Assembly: GCA_001787475.1 (NCBI GenBank)
Contig: MFXB01000034.1
Span: forward strand, 1 to 9,440
Reading direction: 5' to 3'
DNA: 9,440 nt
From: Candidatus Peregrinibacteria bacterium RIFCSPLOWO2_01_FULL_48_20
GTDB taxonomy: Bacteria; Patescibacteriota; Gracilibacteria; UBA1369; 2-02-FULL-48-14
Shown here: positions 5,882 to 9,440 of the stretch, one piece after another
Numbering within the stretch: the stretch's first letter is position 1
How the letters are laid out: every line of letters starts with the position of its first letter
Position numbers and translations under genes: made by a program
Notes under the pieces: generated by a model
Databases searched by the model: none
The model's input: only the letters and a program-made list of their open reading frames with translations
Told to the model about the DNA's origin: nothing

Positions 5882-6148
5882 TTGAAAATCTTTAATTGGT
5901 CTACCGAAAAGAATGAATGGTTAAAGGAAAACCGTGGAATCAGTTTCGAGGAAATAGTGTTTTATATTGCTGAGGATAATCTCCTCCTTGATGTAGTTCA
6001 AAACTCAAAATATCCTCAACAAAAAAATTTCATCATCCAAGTGGATTCTTATGCTTACATCGTACCCTTTGTAGAGAATGACGAAGAAATCTTTCTTAAG
6101 ACGGCCTTCCCCAGCCGTAAAGCTACAAAATACTATCTAAATCTATAA
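5882..6148 (+). CDS. BrnT-like type II toxin (putative ribonuclease)
   Basis: Read from TTG 5882 the protein has 88 residues and begins MKIFNW-STEKN-EWLKENRGISFEE, closely resembling the start of BrnT-family toxins (short basic proteins with a RelE-like fold that cleave RNA in the cytoplasm). The end, FLKTAFPSRKATKYY, is a basic C-terminus of the sort expected for an RNA-cutting toxin. The assignment is to BrnT-like rather than proven BrnT, because the middle of the protein is divergent. An earlier in-frame GTG at 5861 lies in the operator and upstream of the predicted transcription start, so TTG 5882 is preferred. The antitoxin starts 2 nt after its stop, the toxin-first order found in brnTA operons. 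The region is AT-rich (20 of 60 G+C in 5881-5940) compared with neighbours, which suggests acquisition. Confidence 0.75.
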   Translation: MKIFNWSTEKNEWLKENRGISFEEIVFYIAEDNLLLDVVQNSKYPQQKNFIIQVDSYAYIVPFVENDEEIFLKTAFPSRKATKYYLNL

Positions 6149-6150
6149 CT

Positions 6151-6423
6151 ATGAAATACTACGACGATCAAGAAAAGAACCTCATTGAATCTATTGAAAA
6201 ATCCAAGTGGACTTCCTTAAAAAACAAGAAGTCGGTTTATAAAAAAATCGCGGCTGAAAATCTAAAGAAATCCATTAGAATTAACATCCGTCTAACGGCA
6301 AAAGATCTGAAAGACATCAAAAGACTGGCAGCTCTGGAGGGCATACCATATCAGACTTTGATAGCCAGTATCCTTCATAAGTACAGCAGAGGAAATCTAC
6401 AAACAAAAGAAAGTATGGTGTAA
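6151..6423 (+). CDS. Ribbon-helix-helix (BrnA/CopG-like) antitoxin
   Basis: The 90-residue protein has a lysine-rich N-terminal half (1-40) likely to wrap the toxin. A ribbon-helix-helix unit follows: strand RINIRL (43-48), helix A around TAKDLKDIKRLAALEG (49-64) and helix B around IPYQTLIASILHKYS (65-79). This type of antitoxin neutralises its toxin and, as a dimer, binds palindromic operators. The candidate site is at 5861-5879. It lies 2 nt downstream of the toxin gene with no Shine-Dalgarno, so coupled translation is likely. The last 11 residues look disordered. The order of ribbon and helices here is at the C-terminal side, as in BrnA-like proteins. I am fairly sure of the fold and of the antitoxin role by context; the exact family name is less certain. 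Confidence 0.8.
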   Translation: MKYYDDQEKNLIESIEKSKWTSLKNKKSVYKKIAAENLKKSIRINIRLTAKDLKDIKRLAALEGIPYQTLIASILHKYSRGNLQTKESMV

Positions 6424-6436
6424 TTCACAATCTGAG

Positions 6437-6465
6437 TTGAAGAATAACGCCACTTAAGATAGGAT
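6437..6465 (+). promoter_or_regulatory. Weak candidate promoter for secA
   Basis: TTGAAG (6437-6442), 17 nt, TAGGAT (6460-6465), 4/6 matches each. Transcription would start near 6472, 3 nt before the secA ATG. The AGGA inside the -10 box could instead be a distant ribosome-binding site (10 nt from ATG) if secA is transcribed from further upstream. Confidence 0.3.
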
Positions 6466-6474
6466 TCCTGCGCT

Positions 6475-9111
6475 ATGTCTGTCATCAAATTTCTCAACAC
6501 GCTGCTGGGGGATCCTCAGAAAAAAGATCTGAAACGAATCGGGAAAATTGTCGAAAAAATCAACACGATTGAAGCGGGTTATCAAAGCCTGAGTGATGAA
6601 GACATCCCGAAAAAAACAGCCGAATTTAAGGAACGCGTCGCCAAAGGAGAATCCTTGGATGCACTGCTACCCGAAGCCTATGCTCTTTTGAAAAACGCCT
6701 GTCGTCACCTTCAAGGTAAAAATTGGCGAGTGCGCGGCTTTGACTACAAATGGGACATGATCCCTTTTGACGTGCAGCTCGTCGGAGGCGTGGTCCTCCA
6801 CGAAGGACGTATCGCGGAAATGAAAACGGGAGAAGGAAAAACGCTCGTTTGTACTTTGCCGGTGTATTTGAACGCGCTCAGCGGAAAAGGCGTGCACGTG
6901 GTGACGGTGAACGACTACCTCGCCGAGCGTGACAGCGAGTGGATGGGAGGGCTCTATCACTTTTTGGGACTGACGACGGGCGTGGTGATTCACGGACAAA
7001 ATCGCGACGAAAAAAAAGCGGCCTACGCGGCGGACATCACCTACGGAACGAACAACGAGTTTGGCTTCGATTATTTGCGCGACAATATGGCGCCGAGTCT
7101 CGAGGCGCTCGTGCAACGGGAACTTAATTTTGCCATTGTCGACGAAGTGGATTCCATTTTGATCGACGAGGCGCGCACCCCGCTCATCATTTCCGCCCCT
7201 GCCGAGGAATCGACTGAAAAGTATCAAAAGTATAATCAGCTTGTGCGCTTGCTCGATGAGAACACGCACTACAATCTCGATGAAAAACAACGCGCGGTGA
7301 CCCTCACCGAAGACGGCGTTAAAAAAATGGAAGAATTGCTCGGCGTGGACAACATTTACACCGAGGGTGGATTCGAAGAAGTGCATCACATTGAACAGGC
7401 GCTCCGCGCGAGAGCCGCTTACAAACTCGACGTGGACTATGTGATTAAAGACAGCCAAGTGATGATTGTGGATGAATTCACGGGACGTCTCATGCCGGGA
7501 CGCCGTTTCGGTCAGGGACTACATCAAGCCATTGAAGCGAAAGAAGGACTGCCCATCAAAAAAGAAAGCCGCACGCTGGCAACCATCACCTTCCAAAACT
7601 ATTTCCGCATTTACAAAAAACTGGGAGGAATGACGGGAACGGCCAAAACCGAAGAAGAAGAATTCCGATCGATTTACGGGCTCGATGTTTTGGAAATCCC
7701 GACGCATCGCCCAATTACGCGCATGGACAAATCCGACATGGTTTATAAAAACCGTCTTGGAAAATTCACCGCCATCACCCGAGCGGTGAAAAGCTTGCAC
7801 GAAAAAGGCCAGCCGGTTTTGGTGGGAACGGTGTCCGTGGAAAAATCGGAAGCGCTTTCGCAAATGTTCAATGCGGAAGGCATTCCCCATCACGTTTTGA
7901 ACGCCAAATTCCACGAACAAGAAGCGGAAATCATTTCCAAAGCGGGCCAGCGCGGCGCCGTGACCGTAGCCACCAACATGGCCGGCCGCGGAACCGATAT
8001 TAAACTCGGCGAAAGAGTGCAAGAACTCGGCGGCCTCGTGGTGATTGGCAGCGAACGACACGAAGCGCGCCGCATCGACAACCAACTTCGCGGACGCTCC
8101 GGACGTCAAGGCGACCCCGGTATGACGCAATTTTATGTTTCCATGGAAGACGACCTCATGCGCATTTTCGGCGGCGAACGCATGCAAGGCCTCATGGAAA
8201 AACTCGGCCTCCCCGATGACATGCCCATTGAAAACACCTTCATCAGCCGCAGCATTGAAAGCGCCCAAAAGAAAGTGGAAGGCCACAACTTCGACATCCG
8301 CAAACATCTGGTGGAATACGACTCCGTGATGAACACGCACCGCGACATTATTTATAAACGCCGCCGTATCATTTTGGAAAATGAAAACCTCAAAAATGAA
8401 GCGCTGCTCCTCATCGAACAAGAGACGGAAAAAATTGTTTTGGAACACCCAGGCGACATTAAGGAAATCTTCGAATCGGTTTCCGCCCTGCATCGCGATC
8501 CAGTGGCTCCCCTCGCTCGCGAAACTCTTGAACACGCGGAGCGAAGCGGAGCGAAGATCGATTCTAAAGAGGAACTCATAGAGTGCGTAAAAAAATACCT
8601 CACCGACGAGTACCTTGAAAAAGAAAAAGCACTCCCATCGCCGGACATTTTGCGCCGTGCCGAACGCGTGATTATGCTCCGCACCGTGGACATGCTGTGG
8701 ATGCGCCACATCGATGAGCTCAAGGACCTCCGCGAAGCGGTTTCACTCAGCGGATACGGCCAACGCAACCCTCTCATTGAATACCAAAACAAGGCCTACG
8801 AAGCTTTTGAAGAACTCATCACCCGCATCGATCAGAACATTGTCCGCGGACTCTTCCATGTAAAAATCAATGTCCAACTGGTTCAAAAAGTACCTCAGAC
8901 TTCAGCCCCCATTGGTCCCATCACCACACAAACCGAAAGCGGTCCGGTCACGGTTCGAGTTCGTACAAATGAAGATCAAATTGAACAAAACCTCGACGAG
9001 CCCAGCTTGCTCGCCTCACAAAAAGGCAGCATCGACCTCAAAAATGTCGGCCGCAACGACCCCTGCCCCTGCGGCGGCGGCAAGAAGTTCAAGAAATGCC
9101 ATGGAGCTTAA
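6475..9111 (+). CDS. secA: Preprotein translocase ATPase SecA
   Basis: SecA is the ATP-driven motor that pushes unfolded secretory proteins through the SecYEG channel at the inner membrane. The 878 residues fall within the usual length of about 800-900. Visible motifs in order are Walker A MKTGEGKT (116-123), the DEAD-like DEVD (223-226) followed by SILIDEARTPLIIS (227-240), TNMAGRGTDI (500-509) and QLRGRSGRQG (537-546) of the second nucleotide-binding domain, and the C-terminal zinc tail C864-x-C866-x8-C875-H876. In that tail the usual serine of CGSG is glycine (CGGG). No frameshift is seen. It lies 51 nt downstream of the antitoxin gene. The last 23 nt overlap the convergent higA gene. Two tandem copies of a 10-bp repeat lie in the coding sequence at 8536-8555. 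Confidence 0.99.
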   Translation: MSVIKFLNTLLGDPQKKDLKRIGKIVEKINTIEAGYQSLSDEDIPKKTAEFKERVAKGESLDALLPEAYALLKNACRHLQGKNWRVRGFDYKWDMIPFDVQLVGGVVLHEGRIAEMKTGEGKTLVCTLPVYLNALSGKGVHVVTVNDYLAERDSEWMGGLYHFLGLTTGVVIHGQNRDEKKAAYAADITYGTNNEFGFDYLRDNMAPSLEALVQRELNFAIVDEVDSILIDEARTPLIISAPAEESTEKYQKYNQLVRLLDENTHYNLDEKQRAVTLTEDGVKKMEELLGVDNIYTEGGFEEVHHIEQALRARAAYKLDVDYVIKDSQVMIVDEFTGRLMPGRRFGQGLHQAIEAKEGLPIKKESRTLATITFQNYFRIYKKLGGMTGTAKTEEEEFRSIYGLDVLEIPTHRPITRMDKSDMVYKNRLGKFTAITRAVKSLHEKGQPVLVGTVSVEKSEALSQMFNAEGIPHHVLNAKFHEQEAEIISKAGQRGAVTVATNMAGRGTDIKLGERVQELGGLVVIGSERHEARRIDNQLRGRSGRQGDPGMTQFYVSMEDDLMRIFGGERMQGLMEKLGLPDDMPIENTFISRSIESAQKKVEGHNFDIRKHLVEYDSVMNTHRDIIYKRRRIILENENLKNEALLLIEQETEKIVLEHPGDIKEIFESVSALHRDPVAPLARETLEHAERSGAKIDSKEELIECVKKYLTDEYLEKEKALPSPDILRRAERVIMLRTVDMLWMRHIDELKDLREAVSLSGYGQRNPLIEYQNKAYEAFEELITRIDQNIVRGLFHVKINVQLVQKVPQTSAPIGPITTQTESGPVTVRVRTNEDQIEQNLDEPSLLASQKGSIDLKNVGRNDPCPCGGGKKFKKCHGA
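8536..8555. repeat. Tandem duplication of a 10-bp unit within secA
   Basis: GCGGAGCGAA occurs twice back to back (8536-8545 and 8546-8555). At 20 bp it is not a multiple of three per unit, yet the frame stays open, so it is either chance or an old tolerated duplication. It lies in the variable helical region of SecA before the last conserved helices. Confidence 0.6.
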
Positions 9112-9394
9112 CCTCTTTCTCCAAACGATTTCCCAACAGCTCTTTGGTTTTTTTAAGTTCGTAACGACATTGAAGTTGCATCCAGAAAAAGGCTGAATTT
9201 CCAAAGTAATGAGCGAGTCTCAAGGCCGTATCGGCCGTAATGCCTCGTTTCCCCAAAACAATTTCATTAATGCGTCGGGGTGGCACATTAATATTTTGAG
9301 CCAGTCGATTTTGATTGAGTCCAAAAAAGTAAATAAACTCTTTAAAAAGAATTTTTCCAGGATGCACGGGCGGATGAACGTATTTTCTGGTCAT
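9089..9394 (-). CDS. higA: HigA-family (XRE) antitoxin
   Basis: The 101-residue protein carries the signature of HigA addiction-module antitoxins: VHPGKILFKEF near 9-19, the helix-turn-helix spanning LNQNRLAQNINVPPRRINEIV, then GKRGITADTALRLAHYFGNSAFFW leading into a C-terminal helix. HigA proteins bind their own promoter and neutralise the HigB mRNA-cutting toxin. ATG 9394 gives the normal N-terminus (MTRKY-VHPPVHPG). The frame is open upstream to the window edge without a stop, but that stretch contains the operator palindrome and is unlikely to be coding. No higB lies between operator and higA, and only 46 bp of upstream sequence is visible, so it may be an unpaired regulator. The 3' end overlaps secA by 23 bp on the opposite strand, including the codons of the SecA zinc tail. 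Confidence 0.93.
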   Translation of the reverse strand: MTRKYVHPPVHPGKILFKEFIYFFGLNQNRLAQNINVPPRRINEIVLGKRGITADTALRLAHYFGNSAFFWMQLQCRYELKKTKELLGNRLEKEVKLHGIS

Positions 9395-9412
9395 AATTGT
9401 GACAACACGGGC

Positions 9413-9434
9413 AATATAACGGAACCCGTTATAT
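9413..9434 (-). promoter_or_regulatory. higA operator with overlapping -10 element
   Basis: ATATAACGG (9414-9422) and CCGTTATAT (9426-9434) form a perfect 9-bp inverted repeat with a 3-nt spacer. On the minus strand TATATT (9418-9413) could be the -10 box, giving a start near 9406 and a leader of about 12 nt. Overlap of palindrome and -10 suggests autorepression by HigA. The -35 would be at or beyond the window edge. Confidence 0.65.
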
Positions 9435-9440
9435 AAAATC

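Noticed and set aside
7519..8709. 396-residue open frame antisense to secA
   Set aside because: It mirrors secA codon usage, has low-complexity Phe/His/Val composition, and no known motif; other minus-strand frames at 6667-7458, 4953-5747 and 1764-2459 are of the same kind.
9395..9439. In-frame extension of higA to the right edge
   Set aside because: No start codon of normal type in it, it consists of the palindrome and promoter, and HigA proteins normally begin just before the HPG motif.
1..9440. CRISPR array, tRNA gene, insertion sequence or attachment site
   Set aside because: No regularly spaced repeats, cloverleaf sequences, transposase motifs or flanking duplications were seen; only the short palindromes and the 10-bp tandem repeat listed.

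Overview
The window looks like a piece of chromosome from a Patescibacteria / CPR-type bacterium, possibly of the Peregrinibacteria kind. This is inferred from three things. The left edge carries a cysteine-rich CxxC protein whose N-terminal pattern (CPxCR-QRR, FRNER, YKRKC, SDKWD, YGRDFDF) I associate with CPR genomes. The genes are small and tightly packed. There are almost no Shine-Dalgarno sequences in front of them. Stop codons used are TAA, TAG and TGA, so there is no sign of the TGA-to-glycine code of Gracilibacteria. Most genes are moderately GC-rich, but 5.82-6.47 kb is clearly AT-rich.

Layout. On the minus strand, 1-1753 is a two-gene unit: an atypical protein-kinase-like protein (719-1753), whose stop codon overlaps by 4 nt (ATGA) the start of the cysteine-rich protein, which runs off the left edge (1-722). 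A divergent promoter region of about 115 bp separates it from the plus-strand pair hsp20 (1869-2342) and galU (2344-3171), which are 1 nt apart. After a terminator-like hairpin there is a protein made of five TPR repeats (3273-3863). The RNase P RNA gene rnpB follows (about 3904-4268) with its own promoter and a 3' hairpin. Next is a polyprenyl-phosphate sugar-phosphate transferase (4380-5822) that appears to have a leaderless mRNA.

The AT-rich section 5823-6474 holds a BrnT-like toxin (probably starting at a TTG, 5882-6148) and a ribbon-helix-helix antitoxin (6151-6423), with a promoter and a palindromic operator in front. Then come secA (6475-9111) and, converging on it and overlapping its last 23 nt, a HigA-family antitoxin (9089-9394, minus strand) with a perfect 9-bp inverted repeat just upstream.

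Functionally, GalU (UDP-glucose supply) and the sugar-phosphate transferase (first step of a surface glycan) both point to cell-envelope polysaccharide synthesis. SecA is the protein-export motor and rnpB is the tRNA-processing ribozyme core, so this is largely core genome. The more unusual parts are the kinase/cysteine-rich pair, the RNase P RNA that seems to lack the GGU motif that normally binds tRNA CCA ends, and two antitoxin loci flanking secA. I did not see CRISPR arrays, tRNA genes, insertion sequences or a clearly new multi-gene defence system.
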